From NCBI RefSeq assembly GCF_947503125.1, contig NZ_CANNCR010000031.1:1-49385 (forward strand): a DNA stretch of 49,385 bases. Reading direction: 5' to 3'. This document shows, one piece after another, positions 16,550 to 26,279 of the stretch (within the stretch, counting starts at the first letter, position 1; the number at the start of each line of letters is the position of its first letter). Under the pieces are notes generated by a model, which saw nothing but the letters and a program-made list of their open reading frames with translations, was not told the origin of the DNA and did not search any database. The DNA is from an uncultured Metabacillus sp. GTDB taxonomy: Bacteria > Bacillota > Bacilli > Bacillales > Bacillaceae. The translations under genes were made by a program, and so were the position numbers.

Positions 16550-17821
16550 TTGAAAAAGTTTGGGTTAGCCACACAAATATTTGTTGCACTTATATTAGGT
16601 ATTGCAGTCGGGGCTGTCTTTCATGGTAATGAAACAGCTATGGCCATTATGGTACCGATTGGCGACATTTTTATTCATTTAATTAAGATGATTGTAGTAC
16701 CAATCGTCATTGCTGCATTAGTCGTTTCAATAGCAGGAGTTGGCGATATTAAAAAGCTAGGAAAACTGGGAGGGAAGACGCTTCTCTATTTTGAGATTGT
16801 CACCACGATCGCCATTGCGATTGGCTTGCTGGCAGCAAACTTGTTTCACCCTGGGACTGGATTGGATACAAGTAATCTTGAAAAAAGTGATATCTCCCAA
16901 TATGAAGAAACCACAAAAGAGGCTGAAAGCAAGGGATTTGCAGAAACGATTGTCCATATTGTTCCGAAAAACGTTTTTGAATCTATGGCCCAAGGTGACC
17001 TATTGCCAATTATCTTTTTCTCAGTCCTTTTTGGCTTGGGAATTGCGGCAATAGGAGACAAAGGAAAGCCTGTTCTAAGCTTTTTTGAAGGTGTATTAGA
17101 AGCGATGTTTTGGGTGACGAACCAAGTGATGAAATTTGCGCCGTTTGGTGTGTTTGCGCTAATTGGGGTTACCGTAGCTAAATTTGGTCTCGCCACATTA
17201 ATTCCTTTAGGGAAACTAGTGTTAGCTGTTTATGTGACGATGTTCTTTTTTGTGTTCGTTGTTCTTGGCATTATCGCAAAAATGTCTGGAACAAGCATTT
17301 TCGTGCTTATCAAAGTGTTAAAAGACGAACTGATTTTAGCATTTTCAACGGCAAGTTCAGAATCTGTTTTACCAAGAATTATGGAAAAGATGGAGAAATT
17401 CGGGTGTCCTAAATCGATTACTTCTTTTGTTATTCCAACAGGGTATACGTTTAATTTAGATGGTTCATCGATCTATCAGGCACTTGCTGCCCTTTTCGTG
17501 GCACAAATATATGGTATCGATTTGTCTATAGCACAGCAAGTAACTTTATTACTTGTCTTAATGTTAACGTCCAAAGGAATGGCAGGCGTTCCAGGTGCGT
17601 CATTTGTTGTTATCTTAACCACTCTTGGTTCAATGGGACTGCCATTAGAAGGGTTGGCGTTTATTGCCGGTATCGACCGTATTTTAGATATGGTGAGAAC
17701 AGCGGTTAATGTAATGGGGAACTCATTAGCGGCGATTGTTATGTCCAAGTGGGAAGGTGAATTTGACCAAGAACAAGCGAATAAATACGTTCTTTCAATA
17801 AAACAGTCAAATGCAGCCTAA
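16550..17821 (+). CDS. Dicarboxylate/amino acid:cation symporter (GltP/GltT type)
   Basis: A 423-aa DAACS-family transporter for glutamate, aspartate or C4-dicarboxylates, driven by protons or sodium. Family marks are IHLIKMIVVPIVIAALVVS, the serine-rich loop AFSTASSESVLP, IPTGYTFNLDGSSIYQALAA and the GMAGVPGASFVV and DRILDMVRTAVNVMGN motifs that form the substrate site. TTG start after GAGGAGG. It heads an operon with aspartase 54 bp downstream, so aspartate is the likeliest cargo. Control: cre site and GlnL-type repeats upstream. The family members GltP, GltT and DctP cannot be told apart by eye, so I give no symbol. Confidence 0.88.
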   Translation: MKKFGLATQIFVALILGIAVGAVFHGNETAMAIMVPIGDIFIHLIKMIVVPIVIAALVVSIAGVGDIKKLGKLGGKTLLYFEIVTTIAIAIGLLAANLFHPGTGLDTSNLEKSDISQYEETTKEAESKGFAETIVHIVPKNVFESMAQGDLLPIIFFSVLFGLGIAAIGDKGKPVLSFFEGVLEAMFWVTNQVMKFAPFGVFALIGVTVAKFGLATLIPLGKLVLAVYVTMFFFVFVVLGIIAKMSGTSIFVLIKVLKDELILAFSTASSESVLPRIMEKMEKFGCPKSITSFVIPTGYTFNLDGSSIYQALAALFVAQIYGIDLSIAQQVTLLLVLMLTSKGMAGVPGASFVVILTTLGSMGLPLEGLAFIAGIDRILDMVRTAVNVMGNSLAAIVMSKWEGEFDQEQANKYVLSIKQSNAA

Positions 17822-17875
17822 ACCTAAGAAAACGTGGCTGATCGCGAGTCAAAGAATCTTGATGGAGGGAACACC

Positions 17876-19315
17876 ATGTCAATAATCAATAGTAAGCAAC
17901 ATGTTCGGATTGAAAAGGACTTCTTAGGATCAAAAGAAGTACCTGCGGATGCATATTATGGGATCCAAACATTGCGTGCAGTCGAGAACTTTCCGATAAC
18001 AGGTTATCGTATTCATGAAGAATTAATAAAAGCGTTGGCCATCGTAAAAAAAGCAGCTGCTTTAGCCAATATGGATACGAAACGATTGTACGAGGGACTT
18101 GGTCTCGTGATTGTTCAAGCGGCTGATGAAGTGATCAAAGGAAAATGGCATGATCAATTTATCGTTGATCCCATCCAGGGCGGTGCAGGTACATCGATGA
18201 ATATGAATGCGAATGAAGTCATTGCTAACCGTGCACTTGAATTGCTTGGAAAAGAGAAGGGGGACTATGTTCTTCAATTAAGTCCTAACACTCATGTAAA
18301 CATGTCACAATCAACAAACGATGTATTTCCGACGGCAATTCATATCGCTACCCTTAACTTACTTGAAAAATTGTTAAAGACGATGGAGGATATGCTTGTT
18401 GTCTTTAAGAAAAAGGCGAAACAATTTGATCATGTCATTAAAATGGGCCGGACGCATCTACAAGATGCGGTGCCGATTCGTCTTGGTCAGGAGTTTGAAG
18501 CATATAGCCGGGTGTTAGAACGTGATATTAAACGAATCAAACAATCACGTCAGCATTTATATGAAGTAAATATGGGAGCAACAGCGGTGGGTACAGGATT
18601 AAATGCTGATCCACGCTATATTGAACGTGTTGTTAAGCATTTGGCTGATATTAGCGGGCTTCCGCTTGTTGGAGCAGAGCATCTTGTTGATGCAACACAA
18701 AACACAGATGCCTATACAGAAGTCTCTGCCGCGTTGAAGGTATGTATGATGAATATGTCTAAAATTGCAAATGACTTACGATTAATGGCATCCGGTCCAC
18801 GTGCTGGTTTAAGTGAAATCACATTACCAGCACGCCAGCCTGGCTCATCGATTATGCCAGGAAAAGTAAATCCGGTGATGGCTGAAATGATTAACCAGGT
18901 AGCCTTTCAAGTCATCGGCAATGACCATACCATCTGCCTGGCATCTGAGGCTGGCCAGCTTGAGCTAAATGTTATGGAGCCTGTGCTTGTTTTTAACCTG
19001 CTTCAATCGATCAGCATTATGAACAATGCGTTCCGCTCCTTTACAGACTATTGTCTAATAAATATTGAAGCAAACGAAGAGCTTCTAAAACAATATGTGG
19101 ATAAGAGCGTCGGGATTATTACAGCTGTTAATCCGCATATTGGCTATGAAGTGGCAGCCCGTATTGCAAGGGAAGCGATTGTAGAAGGGAAATCTGTACG
19201 CGAGCTATGCCTGCTGTACGATGTATTAACGGAAGAAGAACTTGATCTAATTTTAAATCCTTATGAGATGACAAAACCGGGAATTTCCGGAGCTGCATTG
19301 TTTGATCGAGAGTAA
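17876..19315 (+). CDS. aspA: Aspartate ammonia-lyase (aspartase)
   Basis: A 479-aa enzyme of the fumarase/aspartase superfamily that splits L-aspartate into fumarate and ammonia in the cytosol. The superfamily signature GSSIMPGKVNPVMAEM contains the mobile-loop catalytic Ser; TSMNMNANEVIANRAL and SQSTNDVFPTAIHIA bind substrate. The N-terminal SKEVPADAYYGIQTLRAVENF is typical of aspartases rather than fumarases. I start at ATG 17876, 6 nt after GGAGGG, and not at a GTG 14 codons upstream. It lies between the symporter and malic enzyme in one direction, which supports use of aspartate as carbon and nitrogen source. Confidence 0.93.
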   Translation: MSIINSKQHVRIEKDFLGSKEVPADAYYGIQTLRAVENFPITGYRIHEELIKALAIVKKAAALANMDTKRLYEGLGLVIVQAADEVIKGKWHDQFIVDPIQGGAGTSMNMNANEVIANRALELLGKEKGDYVLQLSPNTHVNMSQSTNDVFPTAIHIATLNLLEKLLKTMEDMLVVFKKKAKQFDHVIKMGRTHLQDAVPIRLGQEFEAYSRVLERDIKRIKQSRQHLYEVNMGATAVGTGLNADPRYIERVVKHLADISGLPLVGAEHLVDATQNTDAYTEVSAALKVCMMNMSKIANDLRLMASGPRAGLSEITLPARQPGSSIMPGKVNPVMAEMINQVAFQVIGNDHTICLASEAGQLELNVMEPVLVFNLLQSISIMNNAFRSFTDYCLINIEANEELLKQYVDKSVGIITAVNPHIGYEVAARIAREAIVEGKSVRELCLLYDVLTEEELDLILNPYEMTKPGISGAALFDRE

Positions 19316-19400
19316 ATTTTCATGGGGGAGGCATTTTGCTATCCCCTTAATTTGATAACAACAATAAAAACAGAAGTATGATGTAAAAGGAAGGTATTTT

Positions 19401-21119
19401 ATGTGTAAATTTATCTCTACTCCTAACGGGGAATTCGAAACAGTTATGCGGGGTGCAGAGATATTGTCAACACCTGTGTTGAACAAAGGAGTTGCATTCA
19501 CGCTGGAGGAGCGAAAACAATTAGGATTAATTGGTCTCTTGCCGCCAGCTGTATTAACTTTGGAGGAACAGGCTAAACGTGCATATGAGCAATACCGTTC
19601 ACAGCCAACCGACTTGAGTAAGAATATTTATTTGACTGCTTTGCATGACCGTAATGCTGTTTTGTTTTATCGACTTTTCACCGATCATTTAAGTGAAATG
19701 ATGCCTGTCGTCTATACGCCGACAGTTGGAGAGGCCATTCAGCGTTACAGCCATGAATATCGCCGTCCTCACGGGGTTTATTTATCTATTCATGACCCAT
19801 ATAGTATTGAAGAAGCACTTGTAAACTTTGGGGCTTATGCAAGTGATATTAAGTTAGTCGTTATCACTGATGGAGAGGGCATATTAGGAATTGGTGACTG
19901 GGGTGTGGGAGGCATCAACATTGCGATCGGCAAGCTTGCGGTCTATACGGCTGCAGCAGGCATTGATCCTAGCTGTGTCATGCCGGTTATCTTGGATGTT
20001 GGAACAAATAATGAAGCTCTGCTTAATAATCCATTCTATATTGGGAATCGACATCCGCGCATTGAAGGGGAGCAGTATGATGATTTTATTGATAAAGTGG
20101 TTTCAACAGCAGTCAAGTTATTTCCAAACGCCTTATTGCACTGGGAAGACTTCAGCACTAGTAACGCAAGAAGCATTTTAGCCAAATATCGTGATAAAGT
20201 CTGTACTTTTAATGATGATATCCAAGGAACAGGGGCTGTTACACTGGCTGCCGTATTAGCGGCTGTACGTGCCTCACATATTCCTTTACATGAACACCGA
20301 ATTGTTGTTTTTGGAGCTGGCACTGCTGGAATTGGAATCGCTGACCAAATCCGTGACGCGATGGTGCGTGAAGGCTTATCTCCTGAAGAGGCAAACAGCA
20401 GGTTTTGGTGTATCGATCGATTTGGCTTGCTTACGGACGATATGATCACATTGCATCATTCTCAAAAGCCATATGCACGACCAATCCAAGAGGTGAAGAA
20501 TTGGAAGCGTGACAGCACGAATGGTGAAATTGGACTTATGGAGGTCGTGAGACAAGTTCGTCCAACCATCTTGATTGGTACTTCAACAGTCGCTGGAGCA
20601 TTTACCGAAGAGATTGTTAAAGAGATGGCATCTCACGTCAGAAGACCTGTCATTTTGCCGATGTCAAATCCAACCTCATTGTCTGAGGCAAAACCGATTG
20701 ATTTAATTCGTTGGACAGAGGGGCGAGCACTTGTAGCAACGGGAAGTCCATTTGCACCTGTTACGTACAACAACACGATCTATACAATTGGACAATCCAA
20801 CAACGCGTTTATATTCCCAGGCCTTGGTCTTGGAACGATGGTAACCCAAGCACAACTGATCACAGACAGCATGTTCATCGCAGCTGCTGAGGCCATCGCA
20901 AACAGTATGGATGTAAGCCAACCAGGTGCATCTCTATTACCAAAGGTTGAAGAGCTTCGAACGATCTCGGAAAAAGTGGCAATAGAAGTCGCAAAAGCCG
21001 CTATACGTGAAGGTGTCGCTCGTGTAAAACCAGTAAATATTGAACAAGCTGTCCGCGATGCAATGTGGGAACCAAGCTATCGTCCGGTGAAGGCAATGAG
21101 GGAAGGCTGCTTTATTTAA
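19401..21119 (+). CDS. maeA: NAD-dependent malic enzyme (MaeA/SfcA type)
   Basis: A 572-aa malic enzyme of the long (eukaryote-like) class. It decarboxylates malate oxidatively to pyruvate with NAD. Motifs seen: [33 protein letters not shown], the metal-binding [10 protein letters not shown] and [17 protein letters not shown], the Rossmann [13 protein letters not shown], and [14 protein letters not shown] follows AAGGAAGG. It is the last gene of the aspartate operon: aspartate to fumarate (AspA), fumarate to malate (fumarase, elsewhere), malate to pyruvate here. The terminator lies 300 bp downstream (21426-21468) after a repeat array. Confidence 0.93.
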   Translation: MCKFISTPNGEFETVMRGAEILSTPVLNKGVAFTLEERKQLGLIGLLPPAVLTLEEQAKRAYEQYRSQPTDLSKNIYLTALHDRNAVLFYRLFTDHLSEMMPVVYTPTVGEAIQRYSHEYRRPHGVYLSIHDPYSIEEALVNFGAYASDIKLVVITDGEGILGIGDWGVGGINIAIGKLAVYTAAAGIDPSCVMPVILDVGTNNEALLNNPFYIGNRHPRIEGEQYDDFIDKVVSTAVKLFPNALLHWEDFSTSNARSILAKYRDKVCTFNDDIQGTGAVTLAAVLAAVRASHIPLHEHRIVVFGAGTAGIGIADQIRDAMVREGLSPEEANSRFWCIDRFGLLTDDMITLHHSQKPYARPIQEVKNWKRDSTNGEIGLMEVVRQVRPTILIGTSTVAGAFTEEIVKEMASHVRRPVILPMSNPTSLSEAKPIDLIRWTEGRALVATGSPFAPVTYNNTIYTIGQSNNAFIFPGLGLGTMVTQAQLITDSMFIAAAEAIANSMDVSQPGASLLPKVEELRTISEKVAIEVAKAAIREGVARVKPVNIEQAVRDAMWEPSYRPVKAMREGCFI

Positions 21120-21220
21120 GTTGTATTAATGTTCATGGTCTTGATTATGTGAAGATGGAGTTATGGGTCAGGTATCGGGATGGCTAGAATTGGGTGTAGT
21201 GCTCAAATAACTTGTGAGAG
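21120..21220. other. Start of a gene-free stretch (21120-21967)
   Basis: Between maeA and the MFS gene there are about 850 bp without a credible gene. They hold, in order, the 20-bp repeat array, a terminator, a palindrome, and the MFS promoter with its operators, each listed separately. A 97-codon frame at 21646-21939 has no ribosome site and contains the promoter, so I do not call it. Confidence 0.6.
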
Positions 21221-21380
21221 CGGTGAAAACTTGTGTGAGTCGCTGAAAAATTGGCGTAGTCGTTGAAAACGTGTGAGAGTCGCTGAAAAATTGGCTGTAG
21301 TCGCTGAAAAAATGATGAGAACCGCTGATAAACAGGGTAAGGCGCTGAAAAACTGCTGATAAATATGGAAGTTGCTTATA
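21221..21380 (+). repeat. Degenerate 20-21 bp tandem array (CGCTGAAAAA core)
   Basis: The core CGCTGAAAAA or a close variant starts at 21221, 21241, 21261, 21281, 21302, 21323 and 21343, with a decayed copy near 21372. The linkers between cores (TTGTGTGAGT, TTGGCGTAGT and similar) are also partly conserved. The 20-21 bp spacing equals two helical turns. The array is non-coding and is too short in period for CRISPR. Confidence 0.75.
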
Positions 21381-21425
21381 AATAACTAGTCAAATTGCAA
21401 TCATTTACTTATTAACATCAAATGG

Positions 21426-21468
21426 ATCGGGGAACGTACTTATGAGTTCGTTTTCCGATTCTTTTTTT
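21426..21468 (+). terminator. Terminator of the aspartate operon
   Basis: ATCGGGGAACG pairs with CGTTTTCCGAT (with G-U pairs), followed by a run of seven T. It lies after the repeat array, so the array is probably part of the maeA 3' untranslated RNA. Confidence 0.65.
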
Positions 21469-21487
21469 GTTAAAACTCAAAAAAATT

Positions 21488-21510
21488 TTTTAAACAAACG
21501 TTTGAATAAA
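21488..21510. promoter_or_regulatory. Palindrome sharing a 14-mer with the esterase operator
   Basis: CAAACGTTTG (21495-21504) is perfect and is extended by TTTA/TAAA arms. On the minus strand the site reads AAACGTTTGTTTAA, identical over 14 bases to the palindrome at 28268-28285 in front of the carboxylesterase gene. It has the look of a TetR-type operator. Confidence 0.4.
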
Positions 21511-21751
21511 ATAGAGTAAGAAATGAAACTCTCATTATGTTAAAAGTCTATCATCGATGAAAAGGGCTTTTTATTTAGTAACTCACTTTTTATAGGTAGG
21601 GTCAAGCTATAATTCAGCGATAGATCATTAGCTTTATGAAAAACATTGTGTTGTCATGATCGCAATATGGAAACAGAGAGAAGTAACAAATATAATGTCG
21701 GCAAAACCTTAAAATCAACGAATAAAGAAAGGTTTAAAAAATTTTTGTCGT

Positions 21752-21769
21752 CAAGAACAAATGTTCTTG
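21752..21769. promoter_or_regulatory. LexA-like box on the MFS promoter
   Basis: CAAGAAC-N4-GTTCTTG pairs at 16 of 18 positions. The core GAAC-AAAT-GTTC fits the Bacillus LexA (DinR) pattern GAAC-N4-GTTC with allowed inner bases, but the outermost C and G of the strong consensus are A and T. It covers the -35 element. Confidence 0.45.
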
Positions 21770-21795
21770 CATATGGATGTTTTTTACAGTATACT
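21767..21795 (+). promoter_or_regulatory. Sigma-A promoter of the MFS gene
   Basis: TTGCAT, a 17-bp spacer and TATACT. The -10 lies inside a perfect 12-bp palindrome, ACAGTATACTGT (21786-21797), and the -35 overlaps the LexA-like box, so two different operators may sit on one promoter. The leader to the start codon is about 165 nt. Confidence 0.6.
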
Positions 21796-21967
21796 GTTGC
21801 TGGTGTTTATGTAGATAAGGGAAAAATTTTAAACAATTTATTCATATACATGATCCCAATCAGATCATTTGCACTAATTTCTATTGACTCTTACGTAACG
21901 TCATGCTTTAACGTATCATTTGGAGTTAATACTAAATGACGGAAATTAAATTTGAAGGGTAGGTTTA

Positions 21968-23242
21968 ATGGACATGCAAAGAAATGAAGGTGCTGCTTTA
22001 CCTAAACAGCCTGTTGGAAACATATTTGCTAATCGAATTGTACTGGCAATTATGACCTCAAACTTCTTGCTGCAGTTAGGGATTTGGATTAGGAATTTTG
22101 CCATTCTTTTATATGTAACAGATATTACGAACAATGATCCGTTATATGTGTCATTGATTTCTGTTGCAGAGTTTGCGCCGATCTTTATTTTCTCCTTTAT
22201 TGGAGGTACGTTCGCCGATCGCTGGAAGCCAAAGCTGACCATGGTGTGGTGTGATTTACTTTCTGCGGTATCGATTTTAATTGTGTTATTGACGCTTATT
22301 TACGGCTCATGGCAGGCGATCTTTTTTGCTACATTAGTGTCAGCTATCTTATCTCAGTTTTCAATGCCTTCAGCTATGAGACTATTCAAGCAGCATGTGC
22401 CCGGCGAGCAGTTGCAAACTGTAATGGCGATGTTCCAGTCATTGATGGCGATTTTTATGGTAGTCGGTCCGATGATTGGAACATTTGTTTATCAGAAGTA
22501 TGGAATCATGACCTCTATCGGTGTGATGGGGGCGATGTTTTTCCTTTCGGCAATTGTGCTTATGTTTCTTCCTAAAGATATCGAGAAGGAAAAAGCTGAC
22601 GAAGACAGTAATTTCAAGAAGGAGCTTGCTGATGGGTTTCGTTATGTTCTTTCAAAAAAGGTTCTTAAATCAATGGGGTCGATTTTTGCTGTATGTGGAT
22701 TGGCAGTAGGTCTTATTCAGCCTTTAATGATCTTTGTCACAATTGAAAACCTTGGAATGACGAAGGACTTTCTTCAATGGCTTCTTATGGCAAATGGTGC
22801 TGGGATGTTAATTGGAGGAGGAGTGGTGATGGCTATTTCTAAAAAGATTTCCCCGCAGAAGCTTCTCGCCATTGGTATTCTAGCAAGCATGATTAGCACT
22901 ATTGGAATTGGCTGGTCGACTAGTATTGTCATCACGATCATATTACAAGTATTTAACGGTTTATTTTTCCCATGCATTCATATTGGGATCAATACCTTAA
23001 TCTTGAAAAATACAGAAGAATCCTTTGTTGGGCGTGTAAACGGAGTTCTGAATCCGTTATTTATGGGAATGATGGTGATTGGGATGTCTGCTTCGGGGGT
23101 ATTAAAAGTCCCAATGTCTTTATTAGGTGTTTATATCCTGTCAGGGATCTTATTTTTCATTGGGGTTTTATTAATCGTTCCACTCTTTAAGCTAAAGGAT
23201 GAAGATACGATCGTTCAGAATTTGGTGCATGCAAGAGAGTAA
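21968..23242 (+). CDS. MFS transporter (drug/metabolite exporter type)
   Basis: A 424-aa major facilitator with about 12 membrane segments. It resembles the MFS_3 group of exporters (BacE, EntS-like): ILLYVTDITNNDPLYVSLIS after the first helix, GGTFADRWKPK as the loop 2-3 motif A, PSAMRLFKQHVPGEQLQTVM, and GRVNGVLNPLFMGMMVIG in the C-terminal half. It has a long cytosolic loop near the middle (KDIEKEKADEDSNFKKE). ATG 21968 follows AAGGGTAGG. The gene stands alone between its promoter and a terminator at 23274-23319. The cargo is unknown; toxic compounds or peptides are likely for the group. Confidence 0.85.
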   Translation: MDMQRNEGAALPKQPVGNIFANRIVLAIMTSNFLLQLGIWIRNFAILLYVTDITNNDPLYVSLISVAEFAPIFIFSFIGGTFADRWKPKLTMVWCDLLSAVSILIVLLTLIYGSWQAIFFATLVSAILSQFSMPSAMRLFKQHVPGEQLQTVMAMFQSLMAIFMVVGPMIGTFVYQKYGIMTSIGVMGAMFFLSAIVLMFLPKDIEKEKADEDSNFKKELADGFRYVLSKKVLKSMGSIFAVCGLAVGLIQPLMIFVTIENLGMTKDFLQWLLMANGAGMLIGGGVVMAISKKISPQKLLAIGILASMISTIGIGWSTSIVITIILQVFNGLFFPCIHIGINTLILKNTEESFVGRVNGVLNPLFMGMMVIGMSASGVLKVPMSLLGVYILSGILFFIGVLLIVPLFKLKDEDTIVQNLVHARE

Positions 23243-23480
23243 GATATAGAGACATAAAATTACTTAACAACTGAAAAGAACCGTTCTCGTCATAATTTAT
23301 GTGAGAATGGTTCTTTTTTCGATGTTTTGTTTCCATGTGATGTAATGCCTCTTTTTTTGTTTTCGTTTGTCTGTTATACGGCTTGAATTCCCCCCAGCTG
23401 CCACGTTTTATTGTTACATCCAGTTTTCCTTCGCGAATCTGCTTTTCCCGGTTTTTTCTTGCTTTTGATTTAGCCATCAT
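23187..23480 (-). CDS. Small basic protein, 97 aa, unknown function
   Basis: A strongly basic protein starting MMAKSKARKNREKQIREGK, with further RGSWGEFKPYNRQTKTKKEA and KHRKKNHSHINYDENGSF. The AKSKARK-RE start recalls small conserved Bacillus proteins of unknown role, perhaps RNA-binding (inference). ATG 23480 lies after AGGAGA. The frame runs through the terminator hairpin of the MFS gene and past that gene's stop, overlapping it by 56 bp on the opposite strand. Either the natural stop has been lost or this compact tail-to-tail overlap is real; the last 25 residues look less protein-like. Confidence 0.7.
   Translation of the reverse strand: MMAKSKARKNREKQIREGKLDVTIKRGSWGEFKPYNRQTKTKKEALHHMETKHRKKNHSHINYDENGSFQLLSNFMSLYLTLLHAPNSERSYLHPLA
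23274..23319 (+). terminator. Terminator of the MFS gene, inside the convergent gene
   Basis: AAAAGAACCGTTCTC and GAGAATGGTTCTTTT form a stem followed by T6 on the plus strand. The hairpin falls in the coding part of the small basic protein on the other strand. Confidence 0.7.
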
Positions 23481-23590
23481 TTTCACTCTCCTAATAACAT
23501 TTTGGTAATCCCTCATCATAAATAGTATAACACGTATGAAAAAGGATTTTGTATAATTATGGTATTCCCAATAGTGATGAGGGTGATAAC

Positions 23591-23677
23591 TTGATTATAT
23601 GGATAAACGGAACCTTTGGGTCAGGTAAGACGACAACAGCTTATGAGTTACAAAAAAGATTGCCCGATTCGCGGTAA
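23591..23677 (+). pseudogene. N-terminal remnant of a TmrB-like P-loop protein
   Basis: TTG 23591 follows GAGGGTG and opens a 28-codon frame, [20 protein letters not shown] and so on, then TAA. This is the start of a TmrB/AAA_33-type ATP-binding protein with a complete Walker A motif (GTFGSGKT); B. subtilis TmrB (tunicamycin resistance) begins MIIWINGAFGSGKT. The remaining ~170 residues are absent and no other frame continues them before the glpK promoter at 23736. It is a deletion remnant that probably still has its ribosome site. Confidence 0.65.
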
Positions 23678-23735
23678 CAGTGAAAGAAATACAGCGATTC
23701 AAATAATCTTGCGTCAAGAATTTTTAAGAGAAGCG

Positions 23736-23764
23736 TTTACAAACATAATCTTGTACATTATAAT
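23736..23764 (+). promoter_or_regulatory. glpK leader promoter with cre-like box
   Basis: TTTACA, a 17-bp spacer and TATAAT make a strong sigma-A promoter with a start near 23771. The -35 overlaps GAGAAGCGTTTACA (23728-23741), a partial (11 of 14) cre match, consistent with catabolite repression of glycerol genes. Confidence 0.65.
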
Positions 23765-23804
23765 GACACTAACAAGTTAAGAATCGTGCTGAAGAGTTAT
23801 GAAG

Positions 23805-23867
23805 AGACAGCTTATTGTGTTAAAAAGGACTTTTTTCTTTTTAATCGCGATAGGCTGTCTTTTTTTC
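23805..23867 (+). terminator. Leader terminator upstream of glpK (probable GlpP antitermination site)
   Basis: AGACAGCTTAT (23805-23815) pairs with ATAGGCTGTCT (23850-23860) and is followed by T7; an inner stem TTAAAAA/TTTTTAA (23820-23844) extends it. It sits about 35 nt into the transcript and 220 nt before glpK. In Bacillus the protein GlpP with glycerol-3-phosphate antiterminates just such leaders of glpFK and glpD, so I infer the same here. glpF and glpP are not in the window. Confidence 0.6.
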
Positions 23868-24038
23868 AGCTAATAAAGATAAGAAAACTTGTTTATTAAC
23901 ATGATGAAGAGATCCTAATGTCAGCATGTTGTTCCGAGCTGATTAAAACGAGAATGGAATATGAATAAGTAAAATCCATGTTAGCTTGAAAAAGAGCTTA
24001 ATGATTTCATTCAAAATATAATGAAGGAAAAAGGATAA

Positions 24039-25592
<1,554 letters not shown>

Positions 25593-25676
25593 TGTGATGT
25601 CTGTCACGTTCAAAACAAATAACTAGAAAAGGGAAGGATAACTTTTCACATTGGTAAAATATTTTTACTCCCTTTT

Positions 25677-25726
25677 AAAAAAGAGCCTGACTTATCTACA
25701 GCAGTGGATAAGTCAGGCTCTTTAAA
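25677..25726. terminator. Bidirectional terminator, glpK / thioredoxin gene
   Basis: A perfect 14-bp stem, GAGCCTGACTTATC / GATAAGTCAGGCTC, lies between A- and T-rich flanks. It serves both convergent genes. Confidence 0.85.
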
Positions 25727-25727
25727 T

Positions 25728-26048
25728 TTATTTTAAGTTATCTGATAGGAATTCAATGACTTGATCAGGTGTTTTGGCGTTTGCACTATGTAGATGTGCT
25801 TGCTTTTCTCCATCTTTAAACACCAATAGGCTTGGAATGCCCATAACAGTATATTTTTCAGCAAGCTCTGGGAATTCATCCTTGTCAATTTGATACATTG
25901 TCACATTTCCGATTTCCTCAAATACTGTCGGTAAGAACATGTCCATTCGTTTACAGTCAGGACACCAGTCTGTAACAAATTTTAAGACAATAGGCTCCTT
26001 GCTGGAAATTAATTCTTGAAATTGATCTTCACTTTTTACTAGTTCCAC
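25728..26048 (-). CDS. Thioredoxin-like protein, CPDC active site
   Basis: A 106-aa single-domain thioredoxin-fold protein. The redox motif is WCPDCKRM (Cys29 and Cys32) and the cis-proline loop is VMGIPSLLVF. The CPDC site differs from the CGPC of TrxA and is found in small Bacillus thioredoxin-like proteins such as YdbP, whose partners are not well known. I start at GTG 26048, 8 nt after AGGAGG; a GTG three codons upstream overlaps that site. It is convergent with glpK and divergent from ribA. Confidence 0.85.
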   Translation of the reverse strand: MELVKSEDQFQELISSKEPIVLKFVTDWCPDCKRMDMFLPTVFEEIGNVTMYQIDKDEFPELAEKYTVMGIPSLLVFKDGEKQAHLHSANAKTPDQVIEFLSDNLK

Positions 26049-26156
26049 TGTTTTCACCTCCTAACCTATTGTAACCAATAAGGAAAGAAAAAACAGTAAT
26101 CCTGCTTGTAAGTTTTGCTATAATGTCTTAGCAAGATTATTGGTTTTGTGAAGCAG

Positions 26157-26207
26157 AAGCAAGTGCGAAATGCTTGACGCTTTAAACTTGTAATTATACA
26201 CTTGCTT
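26157..26207. promoter_or_regulatory. Promoter flanked by inverted repeat upstream of ribA
   Basis: A possible promoter, TTGACG (26174) with a 17-bp spacer and TACACT (26197), lies between perfect 9-bp arms AAGCAAGTG (26157-26165) and CACTTGCTT (26199-26207). A small CTTAC-N5-GTAAG follows. I see no FMN riboswitch; the usual conserved RFN helices are absent. Confidence 0.4.
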
Positions 26208-26279
26208 ACAATAAGTAAGTTTTTAAAATACTTCATATCGTTTATATAAAGTTGAATTTTACAATGAGGAGGATGCTTC

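Noticed and set aside
16846-17196. 116-codon frame on the minus strand
   Set aside because: It is antisense to the symporter's membrane segments and has no ribosome site.
20036-20449. 137-codon frame on the minus strand
   Set aside because: It is antisense to the well-supported malic enzyme gene and has no recognisable motif.
21221-21380. CRISPR array
   Set aside because: Repeat units are about 10 bp with ~10-bp partly conserved linkers, there are no unique spacers of 25-40 bp and no cas genes.
21646-21939. 97-codon frame upstream of the MFS gene
   Set aside because: It has no ribosome site, starts at TTG, and contains the MFS promoter and operators; the composition is not protein-like.
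26058-26279. FMN riboswitch before ribA-ribD
   Set aside because: None of the conserved RFN segments could be found; only short inverted repeats around a promoter are present.
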